Shown here: piece by piece, positions 24,320-39,300 of the stretch
Layout of the letters: each line of letters starts with the position of its first letter
How positions within the stretch are numbered: the first letter of the stretch is position 1
Assembly (NCBI GenBank): GCA_003260075.1
Contig: QLIY01000161.1
Span: forward strand, 1 to 64,000
Source: Phallusia mammillata
Taxonomy: Eukaryota > Chordata > Ascidiacea > Phlebobranchia > Ascidiidae
Reading direction: 5' to 3'
DNA length: 64,000 bases
Notes under the pieces: model-generated
What the model was told of the DNA's origin: nothing
Seen by the model: the letters and a program-made list of their open reading frames with translations, nothing else
Databases searched by the model: none
Program-made: the position numbers and the translations under genes

Positions 24320-27300
24320 ACCAACACCATACCCCACGGCAGGCTCGCAATTAGCTAAATTGTGATAAGTGGCGCACATAGCACGAAAACCTGTTTAAAA
24401 TAAACGCTGACGGTTAGGTCTATTTGGGCAGGGGTAAGGTATTATGAAGGAAATAAAACCGACTTTAAAACCTATTTCCTAGTGTGAAAATTTTAAAAGC
24501 CTACTTCTCCAAACCCAGCCTTCTAGCTGCTAAATTGCTTTGAGGCTGTCGTGAAGTATGGTGTTAGTAGCTGTACCAAAACTGTTGACCCCCCCCCCCT
24601 TTGCAACGGGGCTTAAGTTTTGTCAAAAAACGAACAATTTAATTAGTGGGCTGTTCAACTTTATTACTGATAATCTTTACTGAAGTTAGAATAAAGGCCA
24701 GGAAGAATCAATAGAAACAAATTCAGTTGCGTTTACCATCTGAATTTGCAAAAGCTTGTGTGCCATTTTTAAAAGCTCTGCGTGCCAATTTTGGCACGTA
24801 TGCCACGTGTTGGACACCCCTGGGTCAGCCTAATCACCAGCAAGTTAGAGAGCAATACATATAGCCCCTATTACCAAACAAACAAGTAAAGAGTCCTCAC
24901 ATTTTTCCACTTTGTTGCCCAGCAGATGAACACACAACTTTGACCTCTGTGGCGCTCCCACGCGGATATGGCGCCTGTAGAAATCTTGCAAGTCTTGTTT
25001 GGTGACCGTGCGTAAATAATTAGCTTCGACTTCGGCTAAAAGTGTTAATAATGAAAGTTAAATGCACAGTGAGAACATTGCTTTGTCAACCACCTTTGTA
25101 TGGCCAACCACATGTTTGATTTTAAAAGTTTAAAAGAAAAGTAATTAAAACTGAGGAAAATCTACCAACACCATACCCCACGGCAGGCTCGCAATTAGCT
25201 AAATTGTGATAGGTGGCGCAAATAGCACGAAAACCTATTTGAAACAAACGCTGACGGTTAGGTCTATTTGGGCAGGGGTAAGGTACTATCATTAGGAAGG
25301 TAATAAAACCGACTTGAAAACCTATTTCCTAGTGTGAAAATTTTAAAAGCCTACTTTCCAAACCCAGCCTTCTAGCTGCTAAATTGCCTTGAGGCTGTCG
25401 TGAGGTATGGTGTTAGTAGCTGTACCAAAACTGTTGAGTGCAAATAGCATATTAGGGAACCCAGATTTGGGATGTAGAATAAAAAATAAAATTGCCCCTT
25501 GCTACAGAAAACCTTAACTAACGTCTGTTAAAGTGATGTTGCTCTGAGATGATTTCAATCCAGTGTTTCAAAGACTCGGTTGACAGTTTCTTCGGCTTTT
25601 CCAAGATATGGCTCACTAGCGCCGCCACGTGTCGAGTAAATTCAGCTGATTCCATTTCTTCTAGAAGTTTCTGTGACGCAAAATAGGTTGGTTCGCAAAG
25701 CTTGTTTATAAAAGCATAATAAAATAAAATAAACATTTTATTAGCTACAAAGGGAATTACAATTCAACAACCTCAGTAAGTTCAATAAACGCTTCCACCC
25801 GGCCTTCCAAATATTCCGGTGTTCTTTCCGACTGAACGACAACTTTTAGACCGTGGACTCCGTTGCTGCGACTCACAGTTGAGTAGACGATATATCCAAG
25901 TTGTTCTCTGGAAAACAATTTTGCTTGAGTTATTTTTGTCAACACAATTACACTAAAGCAATCACAAAGCCGAAAATAGCTGCGCAACGTTGAAACGTTA
26001 TGGAGCACAAATCATTAGATGGCGTTATGTGACTGGGGCTCACAAGAAAGTGAGATTGGTGCACTGTGGTTAAAATTGACTTTAGAGGAAACGTTGGTGG
26101 AACCAGCCGCGGGGTCCTAAGAAGAAACTAACCACCCCTGTTTGCAAAACAAACCACCCCGCCTCTTAGGTCAGTTGGTTATGGTGCCGGGCTCAATTTT
26201 CGAGCCATTTTTTGAAACAAAAATAATGGTGTGGACGCTGAAAAAGGTGCCTTGAAGTCAGATTCACAAGTTCCGCATCCGGCTAAGCTAGCTTTACTTT
26301 ACATGCGCCTGTCTGGATCACAGAAATATGAAAATATAGAAAATGGCACAACACAGCCTACCGGACTTGAATACACATTGCAACAGATATACATTCAAAA
26401 TGAAAGCAACAAACAAGTATTAACACTAAAGGTCCAGTTGGGATTAGAACCACCAACCTTACGTTTGCAAGACGATAGCTACGGTGTTCGATTTCATCAA
26501 AAAGGCCATTGAATAGGTTTAAATGCATAAGGTTTATGAAACTTACTTTGTTCGCAGCATGTTAAAGCATGGCTCTGACATAATTTGTCCCAACAACATA
26601 AGCATGGCGTTGTCTGCTGTGTTTTGTAAACCAAGTTGAAAGTAAACTTCTACTGCTGAAATATCGCGGATGTCGTGTTTGTGTTGGAAGACATGGCAAC
26701 TGGCTGTAAATAGAAATTATAAGCTTGAGTTTTTGCACAACACAAGGCAAACAATTTCGCCATGTACGTCTTGTTTAACTAAGACCCCCCCCCCAAAGTA
26801 AACTTCTACTGCTGAAATATCGCGGATGTCGTGTTTGTGTTGAAACACATGACAACTGGCTGTAAATAGAAATTATAAGCTTGAGTTGTTCAAAAATTGC
26901 ACAACACAAGGCAAACCATTTCGTTCTGTACGCCTTGCTTAACTAAGGACAAAAACTCAAAAAGATACAAAAAGATACTATAAATCATAGCATGCCAGGC
27001 CTGTTGGGCATTCCCATATGGCAAAGGCTTGAAAAATCTAGCTTTGCAGACTGAAAATAATAAGCTTACCTTCTGGAAGTTGCAGTTCTCTGAATCGACT
27101 AAATTCCAATTCTTGCAATGCAACAGTTGATGCTTCAACTCGTAATATTTCTTCCACTGCTGAACATAAACTCAGAGCTCCTAAAACAAAAAAATTTCAT
27201 TAAACGAGACAATTCATCCATTTCTTGCACTTTGTTGCCATGACAATGCATAATTTTGTCCTTATGGGAGCCAAGTTAATAAAAAATCTGATTTATTTCA

Positions 27301-30300
27301 GTTCAAAGACAAATGGCACATATCAAAATGATCATTTCATAAAAATCAGTTATTAAAAGACAATTCTATTCAAGTAAGCAACAAGATTATGTAACAATTT
27401 TTTAGGTGCAATTTCATTTGAGTTAATTATCTTCTGGATATGGTCACATAACAAAGCATATATTTTATATTTTTGTGGTCACACATCACCTAAAAAGGCC
27501 AGGATCGAATACAGAAACAAAACCCTTTGTATAATATAAATTTATAATTGAGATAGTTACTTTTTTTATTGCATATAAATGTTTAACATTGTATTATTTA
27601 TCAAAAGCCTTCGCGAACCCCACTAAAATGACCACCGAGGGGGGATCGAAAACTACTGCTTCAATGTTGTGCTGTAATTGGAACAAATTAACACCACTCT
27701 ACCATCTAACATTCAATTTATCCTACCTTCCTTTGATACATTTCCATGTACTAGCATTTCAAGGTGCAGACGTTTCATAAACTGCGGAATAAATTCTTGT
27801 AACATTTCAATAGTGAGTTGAGGCAATATGTCTGACAGTTCCTCTTTTAGCCATGATTTCTCACACTTGATAGCCCGTAAGTAATAGCCAGTGTGTTTGT
27901 ATGGTTGGTCAGCACGAAAGTTCTTCAGTGCTCTGGCATACTAAAAAAATTTATGTATGTGAATGTATGGTGTGACCAGGTTTTAAAAGCACTTTTTAAA
28001 GAAAAAATATTTTTTGCAATTTTGCAATAGTATGTAATTTAATTTACTTTAATAAATCAAGACTCAAGGTTGAGTTCAGTTGGTAAAAAAAGCAAAACAA
28101 CAAAAGCACTCAAACAAATAGCTACACAACATTAAAAAGTAAGGAATGCAAAAGGAATAATTTTCAATTTTGTCCCATTATGAATAACAATTTAAAGGTT
28201 AAGAAATAATTTGTCCCATTATGAATAAAAATCTAGTGGGGTAACTGATCGGGCTGCAGGGCAACACTTAACAAGCAACACCTAAAAATGACATATTCCA
28301 CAAACTGTTAAAATTTTATCCAAACTCAAACAAATTACACACATGAGTTTGGGGGTAAATTGTTGGGTATTAATTGTTTAAAAGTGGGACTTACAGGGTA
28401 AAACAAAATAATCAACACCTCGAAATGATATATTCCACAAACTGTGTTGTGGGTGGAAACCGCTAATTATTCTAAAGTCATAAGGCTCTATGCACCACCA
28501 AGCAATGCAAACAGATCACAGACATAGGTAAGACAGAAGAAAAAAACAAAACAAATAGAGTAAAATCAAGATGTCCACCCTTCAGGGAAGGTGACCCATA
28601 ATAACTTACAGCCTCTTTAATGATTTCAAACCGCTTGGAGTCAATCTCAAATGTGCTCATTTTGTGAAGAATTTTCGTCAGCAAAACCAGTTGCTTATCG
28701 TTGTAACCAGTAACATGGAGCTGCAAAAAATGCAAATTTATATATTTTTTATTTGAATGTTGTAAATATTTCCTCATTTTTTTGGAGTTTGCTTTAGCTT
28801 GGGTTTCATTTCTTGATTTACTGACAAAAAATGTTACAATTGCTTATCCAGTTAAGAATGAAAATTCTAACAAACCTGCAAACCATACACAGAATTTTCC
28901 AATTTGTATTTGAGTCCAGCAATTTCAGCAGCGTAAGCATATTCATTCAATGCATCTTTAAATAACTCTGGAAGGACAAACAACTGTTCTTGTTAAGAAT
29001 ACAATATATTTTGGCACAAGAATGCACATCCACATCCACAAAGAGTTTTAATGTTTTTGTTATAAACAAGGTTTGTAGGATCAAACAAACTAGTCACTTC
29101 TAAAGGTAAAACTGTTACATAATTCAAACTTACAACCCCAGAAGTCTTCTAAACTGCAAAGATTTGCCGGGAATCCTTATGATTTAATTAATTCATATAT
29201 TTTTCTTAGTTTAATGAAAAAAAAACAGAGCTATAGAAGATTTGAAATAACTATTTTCTTTAAGCTTAAATTATGTAGACTTGACATGTAGCAAGGTAAA
29301 AATTATGAAGTCTGTGCTAGATTGATCTACCTGTAAACATATACACCATGTTGCAATACTGAGGGCTGATGTAGGAGATCGGAGAGAAAAGCTCCAACAT
29401 TATGTTCGATTTTGGAAGAAAGAATTGATCATCTTGTTTGAACCACAGTCTTGACAAAGCTGTGTGCTGGAATAATTTAAAACCAATAATTTAAAGTTAA
29501 CCAAATCTGAAACTTATTTTGTAAAGGTTCCTGGTCAAAACCAAAAAATGTGTATTTATGTAATTACGTTTTAATTCAAGGTTCCAAAAGTTGTTTTTAC
29601 TGTAATGCCTGTTTATTTTTTAACCTCAAATTGGGTTGAAAATATGTCTAAAAGCGATTCATCAAAGTTTTGTAACATATCTTTTATCCCGTTTCCATGG
29701 CTGTTGGTTTGATCGAACTTGCTTTAAATTGTGATTCGATCAGACCAGCAGCAATGCTGTTACTTTTGGCTAAAACAGTAATTACATCCAATAACTTTAT
29801 CCTAGTAAGCGTTTCAAAGGCATCCATAGTTACTATACTTTCACAAAACTGTTTAAAACCAGACACTGGTAACAACTATCAAAAGAAACAAAAAGGTCGG
29901 AAAAGTCTGATCAGACCAACGGCCATGGAAACAGGATATTTGAATTAAATTCTATCCCATATCAAGCAATATTTTAGAAAATAAATTTGAACAAACAGGC
30001 TGGGCACAGCAGGGGGGGGGGCTCAGTTTGGTCGGTTTTCCCTTCAAAGGTTTTGGACACAACCGTCATTCTGTATTTAAAAAAATAAATGATGGTGAAA
30101 ATAACACCCGAAATAGACAATAAAAGGAGACATGCTTAATTTTGTATACGTTTTGACAAATGCTTATGTCATCATCAGTGATATGAAGGCCACAACAGTC
30201 ATTCTGTATGAAACACAATATATGACAGTGCTGGTACAAACAACTATATCACCATGATTGTGTTTAGTTTGTTCTATTACCAAATTGCTATTTTAAAGTG

Positions 30301-33300
30301 ACATTGAAACCTTTTGTGAAAAAAGGCACTGATTTCAAACAAATAAAAAAATTAGCTAGATTTTAAAATAACCGGCAAACTAGTGCTTTTCAACCAGGTG
30401 CATCATACACCTCAGGCCAGAGTGTACCATAATTTTAATGTGTGTACCACTTTGATGGGGTGTACCAGATACAACAGATTAACAGATATCACAATAGGCA
30501 CATGGACAAATCCGACTGGAGTTCACAATGCAACATGTATATATCTCAAGTGAACATAGCTTGTAAGTTACTGTATCTATTTGTGACTTCATAATTAAAA
30601 CAAACTGGTGACAATCGTTGGTAGGGGGGGGGGCTCGTATTAAGCAATATTTTAGAAAATAAATTTGAACAAACAGGCTGGGCACAGCAAACAAGCTGGA
30701 ATTGAAATGTCTGAAAAGATGGTTTTCCAAAATTCCGAGTTTGGTATTTAACCATAAACCCACACATTCATGTGGTTGTATTTAAGTATATGATCACACT
30801 GTATTGTTCCTAGATGGAACACCAAATAACCTTAATAATTTGTGGAACTTTAGGGCTTTGACTTGGCAGAGGAAGAATGTCAAAGTTTGTTGGAATAAAT
30901 TCATTTCTGTCGGGCAAATGAAACTTTTCATTCTTTTCACAATTTTTCCACTTTTGCAGATTTTCGTTGCTGATCCTAGTGACCTTGTAATTTGTTCCAT
31001 ACCATTGTTCGGTTTGGTCGGTTTTCCCTTCAAAGGTTTTAGACACAACCGTCATTCTGTATTAAAAACAATATATGACGGTGTTTAATGGTGAAAATAA
31101 TGGAAAAAAGCAATATGCTTTCTTTTTCAAACGTTTTGGCAAATGCTCATGTCATTATCGGTGATATGAAGGCCACATGATGGTGTTTAATGGCACAAAA
31201 CAACTTTTGCTTAGAGCAGCATGATTGTATTTAGTTTGTTCTTTTACCAAATTGCTATTTTGAAGCGTCATTGCTTAAAATTCCATGTAAGTAGGGTTGG
31301 TCAGGACAGAAAACTCTCAAACAAACATACAAAAAAACAGAAAGGTTTTTAATGGAAGGTTGTGAAACTTTAGGCACTGATTTCAAACAATTACAACATT
31401 TAGCAAGTTTTTAAAATAACAGGCAAACAGTGCTTTTCAACCAGGTTCTTCATACACCTCAGGTCAGAGTGCACCATAATTTTAAAGTGTGTACCACTTT
31501 GATGGGGTGTACCAGATACAATACACAATATATATACTGATTAACAGATATCACAATAGGCAGATTTCTGTCATGGACAAAACTGTCTGGAGTTTACAAT
31601 GTAACATGTATATATCTCAAGTGAACATAGCTTGTAAGTTACTGTATTCTATTTGTGACTTCATAATTAAAACAAACTGGTGACAATCGTTGGTAATGGT
31701 GCTTTTTGGAATAGAAATTAAATTACAAGTTACAGTTTTCACTAAACTGTTAGCCATAAAATAGATGATAATGGATTTACATTATGCTCATCCTCATTCT
31801 ATATAGAACCACAGATTCAGTGTGTTGCAATGGTGAATACATTTTTGATTAGGTTTACACATTTTTTAGGAAACATTAAAAGTGTGTACCATTTCATTAA
31901 AGGTTGACAAGCACTTCTTTAAACAACACACTTAAATAAAATTTTGGAGTTTCACTAAATTGCACACATTATTGCAGAAATGCATTATACCTCATGTTTT
32001 CAGGTACTAGACGCTCCATTATTTGGGGGGGGGGGATTTACATTATGCTCATCCTCATTCCATGTAGAACAACAGATTCAGTGTGTTGCCATGGTGAATA
32101 AATTTTTGATTGGGTTTACACATTTTTTAGGAAACACTAAAAGTGTGTACCATTTCAATAAAGGTTGACAAGCACTGGTTCAAACAACACACTTAAATAC
32201 AATGTTTAAAATAACCAAAATTTCGGAGTTTCACTAAATTGCACACATTCTTGCATAAATGCATTATACCTCATGTTTTCAGGTACTAGACGCTCCATTA
32301 TTTGGTTGATGAGTTCTGGCTTGTATTCACTTAGTAGTGCATCTGCAGACATAGCATCTTCCATAGGGAAATATTGCATTGATTCACTCAGTTTCATAAC
32401 ACAAGATGTTGGCCGCTGTTTATCTGCAAAGGCAAAATCAATCAATATATATTTGTTTTGCTCACACCTCCATAATTACTTTCAGGAAAAAAAATAACGA
32501 AACAAGTCAAAGTGCTAAAAACAAAAATGGATCAGCTTGAACCACAAGTGGCCATAACTGGTAGCAAAAGGACTCTATGAAAACATTTTTCAGTTGTCAC
32601 TTTTGCCCATTAAGACTACAAATTCAGAAAGAACTTGGTTTTTACAAGCTTGTTACTGCAAGTTAAATTGTGAAAGATTTTTTTCCAAAAAAAATTGCCT
32701 TTATTTTGCCATAAATGCTATGCAGGAAACCACAATGGAAAAACCAAGCATATGCACACTTAAAGCATTATCACAATATACAGGCAAACTCACTTATATG
32801 CATGCCATGTTTGCCATGCTTTTATTTACTAAATTCACCTGATTAATTGATAAGGCAAAAAATTTTCTTTAAACTTAATGGGCTATACCAGGTTGATTCC
32901 TATGCAGTTGGCTGCATTTGTCTGTACTAGCATATATTTGTAACTTTACCTTTGAAGCGGAAAGCCATAGCACTAATTTCCTTGGTTTCATTGAAAACCC
33001 ATTCTTGAGGACCGACATCCCGTAACATTGCAATGTATTGAAACATACAGGTGACAATAGCATCAACATGTTCTAGACAAAAATACTTTGCTTTAATTCC
33101 AAACAGAATATTTTTCAAATCCTGCAAATGTTGGGGTTCCATTCTCAGTTCAAGTCTTAAAAATTAACAATTTGCAATGGTTGGACCAAAAATAGGTCTA
33201 AATACTAGCCTTAAATTGCAGTAAACCCCAGTAAAACCGGATTTGGTTGATCCAGGTCTTCCCCAAAAATCAGGCAAATTTTGAGGTGCAAATAATTTGT

Positions 33301-36300
33301 AATGTTGTAAGGCATTAACTAATCGATATCAGTAACCCAGATCTTTGCCTAATCCGGACAAATTAATTTTTTGGGTCTAAATGGGTCCAGATAAAAGTTT
33401 TACTGTATAACCATTATGAAGCACACATGTTTTGAAAAATGTTTTTATACCCATTCCATCCTCTGTTAAATCCACTTGAATAAGAAAGAAATCAAACCCT
33501 CTAGCACCACCGTGTGAGCCAGCCATCAATGCATTCACCCATCCTTGCTGTTTCAACTCTGACAGTAAACTACCGGGACCTTCATGACCAATCAAGTGAC
33601 CAAGATAAGATTCCGGCTAAAATTTGTTGTACATAGAAATAAAATTATGTTTGATGTCTGATCAAAACAAAAAAGCCTATGTTTTGTTTGTTGAGTGTGC
33701 CATGTCGTCGCGCTGCCTGTTTTATTGCAAGTCAGTTCAATTATGTTTTATTTGATTTTTTTGACTTGGGAAATTGGTGACGTCACTGTAATTTAACCTA
33801 TGGAAAACAATAGGGTTGAAATAATGTTTCTCAAGTCTTTTGGCCAGGGAAACACAAGTTACTCAAATTGTTGTCAACATAAGAAGGTCATGCTAACCAT
33901 TCATCTTTGGCTGCTATCTTTGTTCAACATCAATTACAACAGCAAAAAATGATTTATCCTTAAGACTAAATGTGGTTTCTGGATTTGCGAAGTAAAATAG
34001 AATTTAACACGGTAGAACAGGATCCACAGTAAGAACAGGTTTGTGGTTACAAGTTTGTCAGAAGTAGTTCTGTGTTTAGCTGACAAACATATAGAGGCGT
34101 ATAATTATAGATGATACTCACATTAGACTTGTAATGTTCAGTGAAGTCAGGAATTGGAAACAACAGCATCAAGTTTCTGAGATCCTTGACTGGGACCACA
34201 TTCACACAAGTCTAGATTACAAAAAGAAAAAATATTCCCTTATCAAAAATACAAATACGGATAATTCAAGTAACTATATTCATAGCCTATTACTTGGCTA
34301 AAAATTATTATCCACCCAATCCAAGAGTACACAACCTGCAACCACAGAAATAAGTTAAAGTGGCCGTGAACCTATATGTTAAAACATACATACTGTTGGT
34401 TGTGATGTTTATAAAACTCTTTTGCTAAAGGTTCAGATTTTAAAACTGCTCTAAATAGATTTTGTGAGGCTGGAAAGAGCTCAACCAGCTTTGTAGTTAT
34501 GTGCATCAGACTTTCGTATGTGTATTATGTGCAAACAAAACAGGCACCACAAGCATCACAATATGTATATGGTAAATGATAACATTATAAACATAAGACT
34601 GATTGTCAAACAGTACAGCTCGATTTGTGCATAAAGTTTCTATTCTGGGCTTTTCAGGTGACATTAGATGGTATACAGACAACAGATTTCTTTATACCAA
34701 TAGGTTTGAAAAAAAAAACAGGCTGATGGCTATTCAGTTGGGACAGGTAAGTTACTTTTCATCATTTGACCTGGATAACCTACAACAAAAAGTTGGTCAT
34801 GTACCACCTTAAAACTCATACCTCTTGTGGTACATGAAACACATGTTCAAAACTGCTGCATGGCTACGAATACCTGACATCAACTATTATCAAAAGTTAT
34901 TTACAAACCTGTAATTGTTCTGCAGTATATGGAGATTTTTCATAAACTGGAACTTTGACATCCTTGTTTTGAATGTCACTAAACAATTCCAACACCATTT
35001 CAGATAACTCATCCAATGTTTCACGACCAATTACAGCCATAGACATCATATTTGCAGAGTAATATTTGCCGTGAAACTTCAAAAGCTCATTGCGGACACA
35101 AAGGTTGTTGTTTTTTGGATTTGTGTCTAACGTGAACTTATTTCCTGAAAAAAAGTAAGTTTTTGTCTTTGATGGATAAAAAAGATGCAGTTCAGTGTTC
35201 TGCTTGTAAGTAACGATGCCCCACAACAACACAACCTAATTCAGGAACTTTTTTAACACAGCATGTCAATTTAGTCAGGAGATCAACAAATGACTGTAAA
35301 CATTGTATGTATGAAGAAAAAAGTTTGAAATGATGGATACATAGAAATACGTTATTTTTTTCGTGAAACCATCAGTACTGCTAAAATATGGAATTTAAAT
35401 GAAATCTTTTTCTATTATAGTGGTAGGTAACATCCCGTTTTCAGCGTAAGGTAGTATCTGTAATTAATCACCTTGCAATCAATTGGAATCATCTAAATTT
35501 AACATGGAGGCAAATAAGAATATAAAAGGAAGGGAACTCTTTTGTTACCCCAAATTTTGAAACAGTTTATAACTAATGACGATGTAGGTGCAGAGCATTT
35601 AGCTTTGATTCACCAATGGTTCTGTTTTGCTGATTTTAAGCATGTTTTCATTCCCAACCAACCATTATACCTGTGCTGAACTTTGCATAAGGATGAGTTG
35701 GGTCTGAGGTGGCTTTAACAATTCGCTGAAGCCTCCACGCATCCGACATCACATTTTTTTCATGCTCGGAGTGAACTGCATTGACTTCGCGGTCTGTACA
35801 ACTTGCATCGAATAATGGACAGATGAAAAACTTGGAAAACCTGAAAAACACATAAGGAAAAGGAGTCTAACTCATGTTTCTGAAATACATTTTTGTGTTA
35901 CATAATTAATTAACATTACCATTTTTTAGTTTTGTCCCAGTATAGTAATACCATTCCTTTTTTTAACATGAATTTTAGGACTACAACATTACATACAAAC
36001 GTTTTCACCCTTCCGTTCGTGCGCCTTACTATCGAGAGTGGCTTACATTTTTATGACATTCCAATATCATGTCTACACCCTTTTTGGGCATTAAAAAAAT
36101 CTTTTTTTAATTGGCTTTACTCATCAGTATGCTCTGCTGGGTGCATTTTACTTGTGTAACAATGGTTGACAAATAGCTGCACTATGTAGCAGCATAAACA
36201 AGTTACTAAACAAAAGTACCTAACATCACAGCTTAAAGAGTACAATCGAGGGCGGCTTACAATCAAGTAAACACAGTCTATATTTTATAATATTTTGTGT

Positions 36301-39300
36301 GCTGCAAATGAAAGTTATCACCTGTCAAGAATTCCTTTAAGGTGTTCGTGACCAATATCGAAATAGTAGTTTGTGTGTTCACCTGATGTAAAAGCGTTAG
36401 ACGACCCAGCATGCTCTTGAAGAAACTAGGAAAATAAAAAACAAAAATGGCATTTGCTGAACCAAATCTACAACACAGTGTTCTTTACTTTTTTTCAATA
36501 TGACACATAAACACAAGATTTAAAAAATTTAAACTATGTCAACCTGATCCAAGTTGGCATTGTCATTTTTTGACCAACTGAGACACAATCAAAGTCTCAA
36601 AAGTACAAAAATTAAGTGTCACAGTCTCTACTGAAAGTTTAGTATTTGGGATGTAGTTTCTTATAGAGCTAGATCAGGGTCGTCCAGGACTGGGAGGATG
36701 AAAGCCCACATCAGGGTTATGTAATTTGTGGGCGACCAAAGGAAAAACTCTTTAGACCTTATGTTTAGAGGCCCAAATAATATTTAAAACATTCCATGAG
36801 TTTGTATCGCCGCAAAGCAAGGAAACGCCCTGGTTACCTTACAAGAAATACAGATCGACCTATCAATTGATGATAAGTATCTAATGTAAAGTTATTCCAA
36901 CCTCAATCCATTCGATAATTGAATGCAGAAACTGTGCATGGGCCGTACAAACTCTACCACAAGGGCATGGCCTACATGCCAGGATTTGGACCACCCTGAG
37001 CTAAATAAATATTGATCATTGCAAACCTGTCTGAAACAGGCTTTAAAGTTTGAAAAACATTTTGATTCTTCTTTCAAAAATATGGTTTAATTATTATCAG
37101 TAAACCTTACCTTACTGTACTCAGCCTCATCAGGGTATTTTTCTGTTCCCAAAAAGAGCATATGCTCACAAAAGTGGGCCAGGCCTGGCAGATCAATTGG
37201 ATCAATCAGTGATCCTAAGTAAGAGATTTGTTAATTAATTGGCTCTTTTTGTCAACCAAACACACCTTTGTTTCCACAAGCAGCTGGTTATGGGTATCAA
37301 ATATTGCAAAACTGTTTGGAGGCAATGTTTGTTTTAATATCAAATATTGCAAAAAGGAATGTTTTATTGCATAAAGAATTTTCAAGTTTTTTAATTTTTT
37401 TTTTTAATTTTTTTTTAACAATATTAAAACAAACATTGTCTCCAAAAACTTCAAAACATCTCTGTTTAATGGAGTGCTTTTTTGTCTTCTTGTTTTTGCC
37501 TTTTACGAACAAAATTTTAAATGTATATTAGTACATTTGCTGAGGTTTAAATAAAACAGTTTCAACTTTTAACCTCATACCCTTTAAAACAGGGCTTCTC
37601 AAACTGTGGGTCGCGACCCCAATTGGGAATATAATTTTTGGGTCGCGAAACATTATGCGTTATTGTGTCAGTCACAATAAATGGTATATGTGCGTACATT
37701 CATTGGCACCAGAGACGAGTTTGTGCAGCCGTGGACATGTTTATTAGAATATATGCACTGGCGACAGTGACGTAAATAAAAACTCAAATTATTTTGATTT
37801 TCAAACGGCTTTAAACACATTTTGTGGAACTTAAAAGAATATTACCAGCCTNGTCTGGTTTGAACAGACAAACCTTTCTGAAAAATCAAACAACGGATAT
37901 TGTTACGTCACAAACGTATACTTGAAGTGTTACATGCAGGGTTGCCATACCGACCTTATTTCTAATATTTGTCCTTATTTTAAAGGGCAATGTCTTTGAG
38001 AAAGTTTTTGTCCTTATTTCTAAGAACCGTCCTCGTGTTTGACTTGAGTCCTTATTTTGTCTTATTTTTAGCAATTACAAGTCAAATTCCTGCTAAAAGT
38101 AAACCTAGACTTGAGCTGTTGTGAGACGCACTACGTGTTTTCTACGAACAGGGAGTTGGAACAGATTGTTCCTGGCAAAAAATATGACATGTGATATGTG
38201 GGGGGGGGGACAATTTGCTGTGTAAATAGAAAACATAGTTGAAACCAACCAAACGACCTAGAAACGTAAGAAAAGATTATTATATTGGCTTTTTAGATGC
38301 ATGTGCGCCTTGTTGAGCAAAAATAAAACATGCTTTGTAATAATTGTTGCGGAGAAAGAAAGAAAGTATTACTGTATAGTTGGGTCGGCATCAGCTGCTA
38401 ATGTTTTGTGTACAAGTACAGAAACACTGCAAAAGGTGGTGTAACTTGCGACGTTAGGTGACGTTCGGGCTGAAAATATTTCCGTCTTTACTGAGTTATA
38501 AAATTCTGCCTCCCCGTCGATTTTAGCAAGTGGGCACCTATGGCGCCAGAGACGAGTTTGTGCGGCCATGTTTATTAGAATATGTGCACTGGCGACACTG
38601 ACATAAATAAAAACTCAAATTATTTTGATTTTCAAACGGCTTTAAACACATTTTGTGGAACTTAAAAGAATATTACCAGCCTAGTAGCCATATGCGCCAG
38701 ACTGATTTATGTCTATTGTGTGCAAACAATGCGAAAAAGCAGATACCACAAACGTTAGAATATAGATTATGACGTCATAAAAGCTCAGACTGTTAATCTG
38801 TTGGTCAAGTTTTTTTAGGCGCCATTAGATGGTATATATATATAAATATATAATATATATAAGTATTTCTTTACATCAGTAATTTTAAAACCAAAGCAAG
38901 CAGTCAATTGGTGGCCGTTGGTGAAATAAAGATCTGTGATGCGGCTGTCATAGCGAAAATGTTGTGCACCCCTGCGCTATACCCATCAAGGGGTCGCTTA
39001 GAAATTTCTGTTTTGAAATGGGGTCGCAGAGCAAGAAAGTTTAAGTAGCCCTGCTTTAAAACATAATTATAGTTTTTATAATGTACATGGAGTTACATGT
39101 AGGTTACCACACAAAATGAAATGCCATGCTGAGAATTTCATTAAGCTGACACATATGGCCTTCTCACATATAACATGTTGAGAACATACAGAAGTTTGAA
39201 ACAATTTGACCAGTTACCAATTTACCGATATTAACGGGGGGGGGGCACACATATAGCCTTCTCACATATAACATGTTGAGAACAAACAGAAGTTTGAAAC

